Position numbers and translations under genes: made by a program. This document shows, one piece after another, positions 1 to 8,151 of a stretch of DNA of 64,000 nucleotides. The stretch's first letter is position 1. Every line of letters starts with the position of its first letter. The notes under the pieces were generated by a model. That model did no database searches. It worked only from the letters and a program-made list of their open reading frames with translations, and was not told where the DNA came from. Source of the DNA: Magnetococcales bacterium (lineage in GTDB: Bacteria; Pseudomonadota; Magnetococcia; Magnetococcales; DC0425bin3); contig JADGCO010000002.1 of assembly GCA_015228935.1 (NCBI GenBank), forward strand, positions 35,741-99,740, in the 5' to 3' direction.

Positions 1-170
1 TTTTTTCGGAGCCGCCGGACGGCCTCAGCCTTTTTCCTGCGCCGTCTTTCGGAGGGCTTTTCAAAAAATTTCCGTTTTTTCATTTCCCGGAACATGCCTT
101 CCCGGTTCATTTTTTTCTTCAGGACCCGAATGGCCTGATCGACATTATTGTCGTATACCTCAACCCTCAC
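1..170 (-). CDS. rpsU: 30S ribosomal protein S21 (partial, 3' end outside window)
   Basis: The visible 56 codons give a small, very basic protein starting [19 protein letters not shown] after a GTG start, followed by a Lys/Arg-rich tail ([16 protein letters not shown]). This is the classic bS21 pattern, a small-subunit protein that helps base-pairing of mRNA with the 16S 3' end. The GTG at 170-168 is preceded by a good ribosome binding site (GGAAGGAGAGGA). The C-terminus is cut off by the left edge; S21 is usually about 65-75 residues, so only a short tail is missing. It lies downstream of the SGNH hydrolase gene on the same strand with about 120 bp between them. Confidence 0.93.
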   Translation of the reverse strand, partial: MRVEVYDNNVDQAIRVLKKKMNREGMFREMKKRKFFEKPSERRRRKKAEAVRRLRK

Positions 171-293
171 GAAAATCCTCTCCTTCCGGTTGCAAGCACA
201 ATGGGCAGGTTCATGAATCTGAACCAAAACCCGGCCAGTCTAGTTGAATTTTCAGGAAGATTCAAGGTTTTTTTTGTTCCGGGCCATTTCCGG

Positions 294-1451
294 TTATTTT
301 TCTGGCAGGCGTTTCGCAAGATTTTTTTGAATAAAATCCGCCGTCAAACGATGCCCGGCACCGTTCCAGTGGATGTCTCCCTTGAGAAAATGTTGCTCCA
401 CGAAGGCCAGGGTTTCGGTCTCGGGTCGCGTTTTGATGAACACCGGAAAAAGATTCAGCAGGTCAATACCGCGTTTTTCACACCAGGCTTGCCAATAGCG
501 CACATAAAAAGAATCCATCTCCCCCCGAAATATTTGATCGGGCCAGGGATAGATGCCTACTGTCAGGCGAATATTATTTTTATTCAACAGATCGAGCAGG
601 CGATCCATGAACAGGCCCATTTTTTCCAGGCCGGGGGGACCGAACGTGGATCCGTCATATGTCCAGGAACTCCCTTTTTGATCACGCCGCCCGGTATAAG
701 CGGATGTTTTTTCCTCAAAGGAAAAATGCATGCCAAACCGGCGCATTTCCAACAGGTAACGGAGATATTCAAGAAAAAACAGATTGTCCCAGATCCATTT
801 GACCCGCCAGGATTTTTCGGCCCGGACCCGATCCCGGCGACCATAGGGATCATCCAGATTGTACAGAACGCGATTGTTGGTTTCATCGAGGGTGTATTTC
901 AATTGTTCGTCCAGGGCGTCGGAAAGATCGAGCATGACGATCAATTCATTGAAACGCAAACCGGCATTGTTCAACAAATACCGGATTTTCTGGTAGTAGA
1001 GGGTCGGCGAATAGGATCCGACTCCGGCATTGAGGACATCAATGCCCTGGGGACGCAACCAGGAGTCGATCCGTCCGACGTAGGAGTCCGGATAGCTGAG
1101 ACCGACGCCTTCCGTGAATGAATCCCCAATAAACACGATGCGATATCCATCGTGGACTCGTGGCACGACCCGGGAGGTGTTGTCTTTCATGCCCAGCGAA
1201 TTGGTGACGATGCGAAAGCGACTGTCACCAAACTGGCTGATGCCGGCAATGTTGGGGGCCAGTCCATGATGAAACACCGGATCCGCCACCCGAAAATCCT
1301 GTTCCCCAAAAAATTTTCGAGTCAACTGGTCGTGCCACGAGTGCCCTTTGAACAGGCGATAGGAGAGTCCGGCAGCCAGATCAAGGGCCAGAAGCAGCAT
1401 CACCACAACACCACCGAGAACCAGCCAGGAATGTCGTTCAAACCGATGCAT
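294..1451 (-). CDS. Membrane-anchored SGNH/GDSL-type hydrolase
   Basis: A 385-residue protein with one N-terminal membrane segment (about residues 11-30), so it is probably anchored in the inner membrane facing the periplasm. The SGNH block I motif IGDSFTEG places the nucleophile at Ser111, and the C-terminal GDIHWN (Asp359, His361) supplies the rest of the catalytic triad. Such proteins are esterases or acyltransferases/deacetylases acting on lipids or glycans; the substrate cannot be read from sequence. The gene stands alone upstream of rpsU. Its first ~40 residues have a diverged copy in the fragment at 18995-19243. Family assignment is firm, precise function unknown. Confidence 0.82.
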   Translation of the reverse strand: MHRFERHSWLVLGGVVVMLLLALDLAAGLSYRLFKGHSWHDQLTRKFFGEQDFRVADPVFHHGLAPNIAGISQFGDSRFRIVTNSLGMKDNTSRVVPRVHDGYRIVFIGDSFTEGVGLSYPDSYVGRIDSWLRPQGIDVLNAGVGSYSPTLYYQKIRYLLNNAGLRFNELIVMLDLSDALDEQLKYTLDETNNRVLYNLDDPYGRRDRVRAEKSWRVKWIWDNLFFLEYLRYLLEMRRFGMHFSFEEKTSAYTGRRDQKGSSWTYDGSTFGPPGLEKMGLFMDRLLDLLNKNNIRLTVGIYPWPDQIFRGEMDSFYVRYWQAWCEKRGIDLLNLFPVFIKTRPETETLAFVEQHFLKGDIHWNGAGHRLTADFIQKNLAKRLPEK

Positions 1452-1741
1452 TTCTGATTATTCTCCACTTAAATCAAAATTTTCTGCATTCGACACCATT
1501 CACCTCTTCGGTCGAGGTTCGCAAGACTTGTCTTCGATAAAATGTTCGGCCTGGAAATTGAATTCTTCTTGGAAAGAAAGATAATACTGAAGCTTCTGTC
1601 CCAAACCCCACCAGACCGTTATTCTCGATGGCTCCAGTGAGGGAAGCCTTGATCAAACAGTCCTGTTTGTCAAGGAAGTCGTCGGAGTGTATCGCCACCA
1701 CAACAGCCGCAGGTTCCCTTCTCTAGAATGGAGCGGGAGGT
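1452..1741. other. Intergenic stretch, nothing recognised
   Basis: About 290 bp between the SGNH hydrolase start and the QueC-like stop. Short open frames exist on the minus strand but lack a ribosome binding site and resemble nothing I know. It must hold the promoter for the SGNH gene, but no clear -35/-10 pair is evident. Confidence 0.5.
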
Positions 1742-2578
1742 TCAAATAATCTTCGGCAAAAAATGTTCCGTTGCACACAGAGGATCCTCCACTCCGGCCA
1801 TGACAAATCCCCGACGGCGCGAGAGACAGGCTGGACATGTGCCGCAGGGTGGATGATGGTCTTTGCAGCAGGTGTGGGTATATTGCATGGCTGTCATGCA
1901 TTCGGGAAAACGACTGCCAAACAGGATGGCACCTGCTTTGTCCATATGGATGAGGGGGGCGTGAATCTTGATCTTGCGTCCCAGCCCGGCCGAGATGGTT
2001 TTGGTCATCTGCCGGATAAACGCCATCTGACACTCTGGATAACCCGCAATACTTTCCCGACTGGCCCCGACAACCAGATGAGTATGCTTCATGATACCGG
2101 CCCTGTTTGCAGCCAGGGCAAAATACAAGAGATGGCGTCCCGGAATAAACATTTTTTCCTGACAGGGCGTTGCCAAGTTGTGACCCGTGTTTTTTTTGGC
2201 TTCCCCGGCTTTGGCGGTCAGGACAGGTTCGAACCCCTGAAGCAGGGTACCCATGGGAATGATTTCAAGGGGAATTTTGGCCATATCCGCAATTTTACAG
2301 GCACTTTCCAGTTGCAACGGGTGGTCGTGAGCATGGTTGAAGGTCAGGGCCGCAATCCTGGAAAAGCGATGCAAAGCCCAGAAAAGCGCAATGGTGCTGT
2401 TCTCCCCGCCGGACAACATGACCAGTGCCCTGCCGCTCCCGGCTTTGGGTCGTTTTCTCTCTTCAGCAGGCACTTCCTGCCACTCCACGGATTGCCGACG
2501 GGCGGATGACACTCCGAAAGTATGGGTGTTTTCAAGAGAACCTGCCACCATCGTTTTCCGCCCCCTTCCTCCCGCCAT
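1742..2578 (-). CDS. queC: QueC-like 7-cyano-7-deazaguanine synthase family protein with altered PP-loop
   Basis: QueC makes preQ0 from 7-carboxy-7-deazaguanine, ammonium and ATP in the queuosine pathway. Family features are clear: an N-type ATP pyrophosphatase fold start (ALVMLSGGENSTIALF, about 51-66), the FIPGRHLLYFALAA block (143-157), AGYPECQMAFI (178-188), and a zinc-binding C-terminus with Cys at about 237/238, 245, 248 and 251 followed by RRRGF. The oddity is the PP-loop: the family signature SGGxDS reads SGGENS, with Asn60 in place of the Asp that normally helps position ATP/Mg. There is also an extra ~45 residues at the N-terminus; a later ATG at 2551 is an alternative start. It could be a true QueC with reduced activity or a diverged PP-loop enzyme. 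No other queuosine gene is nearby. Confidence 0.75.
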   Translation of the reverse strand: MAGGRGRKTMVAGSLENTHTFGVSSARRQSVEWQEVPAEERKRPKAGSGRALVMLSGGENSTIALFWALHRFSRIAALTFNHAHDHPLQLESACKIADMAKIPLEIIPMGTLLQGFEPVLTAKAGEAKKNTGHNLATPCQEKMFIPGRHLLYFALAANRAGIMKHTHLVVGASRESIAGYPECQMAFIRQMTKTISAGLGRKIKIHAPLIHMDKAGAILFGSRFPECMTAMQYTHTCCKDHHPPCGTCPACLSRRRGFVMAGVEDPLCATEHFLPKII

Positions 2579-3091
2579 GATCCCTGCCGGACAGTCATTT
2601 TACAGCACATGTAATTGATTTATGTGTTCATCTTCCCAATGCCAAACATCACACGGACGGTCCGGAATGGCACAGGAAATCGTTCGTCCGGCTGTGAATA
2701 TGCGTCCGGTTTACCATTCTCGCCATTCTGGACAACGTTTGTCAATAAACTTTTTGCGGCAGAGGTTGTTCTGGTGGTGTCATGCCCCTGTGCGGCAAAT
2801 CTGGAGGAACAAAATGATCATGGCCAAAAGAATTTTTCCGACGATCCGGATCGTCTCCGTGGCCCATGGTCGCCAGGAAGCAGATGCGGATATCCAGATA
2901 CATTTTGATACCATGGTCGCCATGCCGGAGAGTGTGATATGGTCTGTCACCAAGCGTGATGGGGTGCCGGATTTGAAATGTGATATGGTCTGTCACCAAG
3001 CGTGATAGGGTACCGGATTTGACGATCCGTTGTTCCGGATCAATAACGCTCATGGCCGGACATATGGAACGAATGGAAAGAGGCGCAGTCG
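2579..3091. other. Intergenic region with a short direct repeat
   Basis: About 510 bp without a convincing gene. Open frames on both strands lack recognisable domains. Its distinguishing content is a 43-bp sequence present twice in tandem (2934-2976 and 2980-3022, period 46). The stretch just before 3092 supplies the ribosome binding site (AGAGGCG) of map. Confidence 0.5.
2934..3022. repeat. Tandem direct repeat, 2 copies, period 46 bp
   Basis: GTGATATGGTCTGTCACCAA begins both copies (2934 and 2980). Each copy is 43 bp with two G/A differences between them, separated by 3 bp. It lies about 70 bp upstream of map. Two copies without variable spacers do not make a CRISPR. Confidence 0.8.
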
Positions 3092-3850
3092 ATGATTCAG
3101 ATCAAGACACCCGCAGAGATTGCGGCCATGCGAGCCACCTGCCGTCTGGCGGCTGCGACCCTGAACATGATTGCCGATCATGTGCGTCCGGATATCTCCA
3201 CCGATGAACTCAACGATATTTGCCATGCCTATATCGTGCAGCACGGAGCCACGCCATCGCCACTGAACTATCGCGGTTTTCCAAAATCAATCTGTACCTC
3301 GATCAATCAGCAGGTATGTCATGGCATTCCGGGTGAGCGTCTCCTGAGGGAGGGTGATATTGTCAATGTGGATATCACCACCTGTCTGAACGGGTTTCAT
3401 GGCGACACCAGCCGGACATTTCCAGTGGGACACGTCAGTACCAAGGCAGAAAAAATCATCCAGGTGGCACGGGCGTGCCTGGAGGTTGGCATCGGGGTTG
3501 TACGTCCCGGAGCGCATTTGGGTGACATCGGAGCCGCCATAGAAAGCCTGGCCAAATCACATCGCTGTTCCGTTGTGCGGGAATATTGCGGTCATGGCAT
3601 TGGCAGGGCGTTTCATGAAGAACCCGCCGTCCTCCATTATGGAACCCGGGGCGAGGGACCCATCCTGAGAGAAGGCATGATTTTCACCATCGAACCCATG
3701 ATCAACCTGGGCCGGGCAGCCATCAAACTCCTGCCCGATAAATGGACCGTGGTCACCAAGGATCACTCCCTCTCAGCCCAGTTTGAGCATACCGTCCTGG
3801 TCACCTCGGAAGGTGTGGAAATCCTGACCTTGGCAGATGAACCTGTGTAA
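3092..3850 (+). CDS. map: Methionine aminopeptidase, type I
   Basis: Removes the N-terminal methionine from nascent proteins in the cytosol. The 252-residue length is standard for a bacterial type I enzyme. All five metal ligands are visible: Asp94 (VNVDIT), Asp105 (GDTSRTF), His168 (CGHGIG), Glu201 (TIEPM) and Glu232 (QFEHT). The substrate-side motif GFPKSICTSIN is also intact. The ATG at 3092 follows AGAGGCG by six bases. It is a single gene, converging on the nuclease-like gene at 3896. There is no N-terminal zinc-finger extension. Function is essentially certain. Confidence 0.96.
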   Translation: MIQIKTPAEIAAMRATCRLAAATLNMIADHVRPDISTDELNDICHAYIVQHGATPSPLNYRGFPKSICTSINQQVCHGIPGERLLREGDIVNVDITTCLNGFHGDTSRTFPVGHVSTKAEKIIQVARACLEVGIGVVRPGAHLGDIGAAIESLAKSHRCSVVREYCGHGIGRAFHEEPAVLHYGTRGEGPILREGMIFTIEPMINLGRAAIKLLPDKWTVVTKDHSLSAQFEHTVLVTSEGVEILTLADEPV

Positions 3851-3895
3851 CTGCGTGCAGTTTTCTGCCTGCATTTTCTCAGGCACCCGTCTTTG

Positions 3896-4840
3896 TCACA
3901 CCTTGTCCGAAAAAATATCGTCCAGGGATTGGGCATCAAAGATTCTAAGACTCCACACCTCCAAGGTTGAGACATCAGCCTTGACAACTTTTTCTCTGGC
4001 CCAGTCAGGTATCGTGCCAAAGCGACGTTGCAGGAGATGTGTCAGCATTGTGGCTCTGCTTTCCTGACGTTCTTGCACCAATCGATGATCCAACTTCAGC
4101 AGGGAAAAAAGTTCTTCGGTAGGTGTGGCATCTGCCATACATTCAAGCCACTCTTTGCCAAGTTGCGCAACCTGCTTTATCGTGATTCTTTCCATCTCTG
4201 GACTGTTCAATGAACCTTTCATCTGCAATCTCCATAAACCGACAGTAATCCGACTGAATTCCTCAGAAAGTCTGAACAACCCGGTACGTTTGATTGTTTC
4301 AAACGCTTTTTTACGCTCTTTCTGGCGACTTGCGAAACATTTTAACGCGGCATTATGAGCTTCATCTGCCAATTCGTTCAAAAGGATCAACCGAAGAACA
4401 CCGCCCCAAAGTGGCTCGGTTTCATAAACGCCGTCTGGACCAACCGGCTTGAATACATATCTTTGGAGAAATTCCTGCCTGGGCGTTTTGGAACTGATCA
4501 TGACACTGCGCAATTGACCTCTTTTCAATCGCGCAGTTTCCAGGTACAGGGTGTCGTACACCGTCAACCTGGACAGGGTATCCTCATTCAGGCTTTCGGT
4601 CATCTTCAATTCAGCCAGAATATGGTCTGCCTGGAGGTCTCTCAACCCGTCTGCCAGGCGCAAACGTTGCGCATCTGTCCAATCGCCACCTTGTTTTCGA
4701 ATCAGGACCAGATCCGCCTTGGGTGGAGCCATGACGACCTGGACCTCTGAAAGCACCTCGATGCCGACTGGTTCCAGAAAGACTTTCAGCGTTTCGCCAG
4801 CCAGACAATGCCAGCAGATGGCTTCATTCCCATTATCCAG
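3896..4840 (-). CDS. DUF4351-type, PD-(D/E)XK nuclease-like hypothetical protein
   Basis: Not a characterised gene. The protein has an N-terminal segment with a restriction-fold-like pattern (KADLVLI followed by ILAELKMTES, giving a candidate D...ExK site) and a C-terminal ~55-residue block (LLQRRFGTIPDWAREKV, then ending near SLDDIFSD) typical of DUF4351. The first ATG/GTG-type start in frame is GTG at 4756, but reading upstream in frame gives family-like sequence (AICWHCLAGETLKVFLEP) back to a CTG at 4840 preceded by AAAGGA; I therefore extend it to 4840, about 314 residues. The same C-terminal block occurs in the gene at 55614. Such genes are multicopy in many genomes and may relate to Rpn/transposase-derived nucleases. 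Start is uncertain. Confidence 0.6.
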   Translation of the reverse strand: MDNGNEAICWHCLAGETLKVFLEPVGIEVLSEVQVVMAPPKADLVLIRKQGGDWTDAQRLRLADGLRDLQADHILAELKMTESLNEDTLSRLTVYDTLYLETARLKRGQLRSVMISSKTPRQEFLQRYVFKPVGPDGVYETEPLWGGVLRLILLNELADEAHNAALKCFASRQKERKKAFETIKRTGLFRLSEEFSRITVGLWRLQMKGSLNSPEMERITIKQVAQLGKEWLECMADATPTEELFSLLKLDHRLVQERQESRATMLTHLLQRRFGTIPDWAREKVVKADVSTLEVWSLRIFDAQSLDDIFSDKV

Positions 4841-4987
4841 GATTTTATCCTTTCAGTCCAATGAAATCTGTCCGACAGGCACGCTGCAAAGTCAGGAAAA
4901 AAGCCGCGCCCACCCGCTGAACGTGATCCATATCTGGACCAGACCAACAGGAAAGATGACGATTGCGACAACCTGACCAGGGGCAGT

Positions 4988-5719
4988 TTATTCCGGCAAC
5001 GTCTGCTCATACGACAAAATATGGGCCGGTTCCAACTCGGGAAGCATGCGCAGGGAGATCATTTCCTTGCCGGGTTGGCCGTTACGCATTTTATGGATCA
5101 CTTCCCAGGGATTTTCCCGGGCGGCTGTTCCCAAATGTTCCGGTTCCTTGTCGGTGCCAAAATTGATTTTTTTGCCATCCATGCCGTGACAAAACGCACA
5201 GATGGTTTGATAAACCTGGATGCCCCGTTTTGGGTCTCCCCTGGCCTTGCCCTGGTCGTCAATAAACTTTGTCATGTCAATCTGTCCCTTGGCGACAAAC
5301 AGACCCAGGGCATATGCAGCGTCGTCGGGAAACATTTCCGGGGTATAGCCGTGAGTTGGCTTTCTCAGCAGGGCCACCACATCGGCTGGATCCCGTCCTT
5401 GCCAGGCCTGTATGCCTCGAATCCCCGTGGCATGCTCGCCCTTGGCAAACCGGCCATCCTTGCCCAGATAATCCCAACCATGACACTCCTTGCACCGCCA
5501 AGTCACCATGCCCTTTTTGGTACCGGTTGCCGGATAGGCTGGATGGGTGGTTTTGGGCGGTTTGATGTTCAGGGTCACGCTCCAGTCGTCATACAGGCGG
5601 CCACCCAATGCCAACAAATATGGCTCGGTCAATTCGTCAGACCCTGCCCAGAGAGATTTCATGGCCAATCCGAATACAGCCCCCAACACCATACCCATGA
5701 CGACGTGGTTTTTTTTCAT
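4988..5719 (-). CDS. Secreted diheme c-type cytochrome
   Basis: A periplasmic electron-transfer protein of 243 residues. It starts MKKNHVVMG with a signal peptide ending near LWAGSDE. There are two haem c attachment motifs, CKECH in the middle and CAFCH in the C-terminal half, giving two cytochrome c domains. The ATG at 5719 is chosen because AGGGGATATC lies immediately upstream and the signal peptide starts there. It is followed upstream by a dispersed repeat, then by a diguanylate cyclase whose sensor domain also has a haem c motif, which suggests a redox-related pair. The redox partner is unknown. Confidence 0.85.
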   Translation of the reverse strand: MKKNHVVMGMVLGAVFGLAMKSLWAGSDELTEPYLLALGGRLYDDWSVTLNIKPPKTTHPAYPATGTKKGMVTWRCKECHGWDYLGKDGRFAKGEHATGIRGIQAWQGRDPADVVALLRKPTHGYTPEMFPDDAAYALGLFVAKGQIDMTKFIDDQGKARGDPKRGIQVYQTICAFCHGMDGKKINFGTDKEPEHLGTAARENPWEVIHKMRNGQPGKEMISLRMLPELEPAHILSYEQTLPE

Positions 5720-5821
5720 GATATCCCCTTTCAAAATATCGGCTGCCACCATGCTGCCAACAAGCAAGCAATGCCAACTCGTTGTTTTTTAGTATCTATT
5801 CAGAACACTTGCAAAAAAAAG

Positions 5822-5940
5822 GATTTGATATAAAAAACTTTGTTGGGGCTCCGCCCCAAACCCCGCCAGGGGGAAGGGCAGAGCCGCTTCCCCCTGGACC
5901 CCCATCCCAGTTTTTCAAACGTTTTGAATGGGAAGGCTGA
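5822..5940. repeat. Dispersed repeat copy 1 (core with two hairpins)
   Basis: The core at about 5843-5925 contains TTGGGGCTCCGCCCCAA, a perfect short hairpin, followed by CCAGGGGGAAG paired with CTTCCCCCTGG around a short loop. The same pair of hairpins recurs at 13791-13960 and 37305-37445, with a partial, inverted form at 41959-42126. The outer inverted ends seen in the complete copies are not evident here. It sits between the cytochrome and diguanylate cyclase genes and could act as a transcription attenuator. Confidence 0.8.
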
Positions 5941-5957
5941 ATAGCAGATCAACGATG

Positions 5958-7682
5958 CTATCCCGTCTTGTTTTCTTCCTCCGATTGTGTATCCAGAGTG
6001 TTGGCCAGGACGACCCGATTGCGTCCCAATTTTTTTGCCCGATACAATGCATTATCGGCGGCCTTGATCATGGATGGCACGTCCGGAAATTCACGGTTTG
6101 TCATGATGGACACCCCGATACTGACCGTGACCTGCAAGCCATCGATGACCATCTCCTCTATGGTTTTGCGCAGCCGTTCTGCCACCTGACAGAATCCCCG
6201 ATCATTGGCTGTATTGGGTATGTTGGTCAGAATGACACAAAACTCCTCACCGCCATAACGACAGGGAAAATCGGATTTGCGGAAAAAGTTCAACATGCAC
6301 CTGCCCACCATTTGCAAGACACGGTCGCCCATGTCATGCCCATGCTGGTCATTGAAGCGTTTGAAATGGTCAACGTCCAACAAGAGGTAGCTTAATGACA
6401 AGCCATAGCGCTGGGCACGATCAAACTCGACGGCCATCAGCTCTTCCATGCGCCGACGATTGAACAGACCGGTCAATTTGTCGGTATAGGACAAATGACG
6501 CAGTTTTTCTTCCAGCTTTTTTTCCTCTGTCACGTCGCGAATCAGGGCCGCAGAACCGATGACATCTCCCCCGGGAGAACAGATACGGGCGGCATGAATG
6601 CTCAACACGAGTTGATTATAAACCACGGTTTCGGGCATACCCGCTCCACCGCTAACGACCAATTGTTGCACATAGTCGGGATCATCCATGAAATGCAAAA
6701 ATCCCCCCTGAACGATCTGCTCGGAGGTCTTGCCCAGAAATCGTTCCGCTGCCGGATTGACCAGGACAATATGTTCATGTTGATCGGTGACGATGATCCC
6801 TTCCCGGGCGCTGAGGATGATGGTGGAAAGCTTGTTGCGTTCGGCCTGAAAACCGGTATACGTGCGCAGCAACTGATCCACCATGATATTGAAATTTTTG
6901 GCCATGTCGCCCAACTCGTCATGGCTCACGACAGGCACCTGAAACGACAAATCTCCCGCTGCCACCCGACTCATGGCCCGCTCCACTTCCTGAATCGGTT
7001 TGATCACCGACCGGCGAATCAGGACAAACACGACCATCAACAAGAGAGTCAATGACGTGAGCAGAATCATTCCCGCCCGGCGTTGGGCATCGGCGATGGC
7101 CTCATCCACTTGGGCCAGAGAGGTGGTCATTTTGACGACACCACGAAGCGGTTGGTCCGGATCGTGGCATAAATGGCATTCACGTTCATTGACAATGGGA
7201 ATCAGGATGGTTTGCAAAAGTTCGTTCTCTTCGCCGCGTTCCTCGTAGAAAACCTGCCGCTTTTCAGCCAAGGCACGCACCAGATTTGGATTGTTTTTGG
7301 ACAGGATTTGATGCCGCTTTCCCCTTTCCTCTTGCAGGGGAAATATGTCCTTGCCACGTCGCCAATTGACATCCTCGATGGTTTCATTATCCAGAAAGGC
7401 CTGTCGGCCATCCAGGCGCATGATGCGAAAATCCACCATGCCCGGCACCTTGCGCAACTGTTCGGCATAGGACTGGGCAATGGAGGCAAAACCGGGAATC
7501 ATGATGGCTTTCAGCCCGTTGACCACACCCTGGACCTGTTCGGTGCGGGCACGCTGATTTTGTCTCAAGATGTTTTTGCGCTCATGTTCCAGGTAGAAAC
7601 TGGATATTCCCGTCAAAATGACCGCAGATACCAGACCAATGGCGAGCAGGATTTTGTGGCCGATTGTCAATCTGAGCCTCAT
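5958..7682 (-). CDS. Haem-c sensor diguanylate cyclase (dCache-like/HAMP/PAS/GGDEF)
   Basis: Synthesises the second messenger c-di-GMP from GTP. Order over 574 residues: membrane segment (about 9-29); periplasmic sensor (30-203) containing one haem c site CHLCH at 169-173; second membrane segment (204-222); HAMP (223-275); PAS (about 280-390); GGDEF domain (395-560). The active-site signature is GGEEF (477-481), a functional variant, and an inhibitory I-site RKSD lies five residues before it, so product feedback is expected. A covalently bound haem in the periplasmic domain suggests sensing of redox state or a gas. The next gene downstream encodes a secreted diheme cytochrome. The signal itself is inferred. 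Confidence 0.9.
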   Translation of the reverse strand: MRLRLTIGHKILLAIGLVSAVILTGISSFYLEHERKNILRQNQRARTEQVQGVVNGLKAIMIPGFASIAQSYAEQLRKVPGMVDFRIMRLDGRQAFLDNETIEDVNWRRGKDIFPLQEERGKRHQILSKNNPNLVRALAEKRQVFYEERGEENELLQTILIPIVNERECHLCHDPDQPLRGVVKMTTSLAQVDEAIADAQRRAGMILLTSLTLLLMVVFVLIRRSVIKPIQEVERAMSRVAAGDLSFQVPVVSHDELGDMAKNFNIMVDQLLRTYTGFQAERNKLSTIILSAREGIIVTDQHEHIVLVNPAAERFLGKTSEQIVQGGFLHFMDDPDYVQQLVVSGGAGMPETVVYNQLVLSIHAARICSPGGDVIGSAALIRDVTEEKKLEEKLRHLSYTDKLTGLFNRRRMEELMAVEFDRAQRYGLSLSYLLLDVDHFKRFNDQHGHDMGDRVLQMVGRCMLNFFRKSDFPCRYGGEEFCVILTNIPNTANDRGFCQVAERLRKTIEEMVIDGLQVTVSIGVSIMTNREFPDVPSMIKAADNALYRAKKLGRNRVVLANTLDTQSEEENKTG

Positions 7683-8151
7683 GACATCACCATCCGAAAT
7701 GACAGATGATGCGCACAGGGCAGCACACCATGTTTAATGGTCATTCTTTTCATTCACAATTCCCCCCGAAAATCTCTGAATACTGGCAAGCCCCGATTGT
7801 CATTTCCTCCACGACCCCATGTGGGGAAGCGACTTCGTTTTTCGGGATGTTAGGAAATTTTCAGCCTCAAGGGCAAGAAAATAAAATGATTATTAAAGAA
7901 TTCAGGCTCTTTTTAATTCTTGACTTGCATCAATTTTTCTGACTCGGACCAGGGGGAAACCTCCCGACCGGCCCGCACCGTCTCCTGTCAGTCTGCCCGG
8001 CACATGTCTGAATACCATAATCTTCCCCATATCCCCTCTGCTGTTGCATCATGGGGCAGAGGCTCTTTTGCAACAACTTCCCTGTATTCATGGTCTTTAT
8101 CCATGATCGGGTCGATCCACCTGTTTAGGTTTACATTTAAATTCAATATAT
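7683..8151. other. Intergenic region, no gene recognised
   Basis: About 470 bp between the diguanylate cyclase start and the yejF stop, noticeably more AT-rich in its middle (7850-7950). Short open frames here match nothing and lack ribosome binding sites. It should hold the promoter of the diguanylate cyclase. Confidence 0.5.

Noticed and set aside
2224..2240. tRNA T-loop-like sequence GGTTCGAACCCCTGAA
   Set aside because: It lies inside the QueC-like coding sequence (encodes GFEP on the minus strand) and no acceptor stem, D-arm or anticodon arm can be folded around it.
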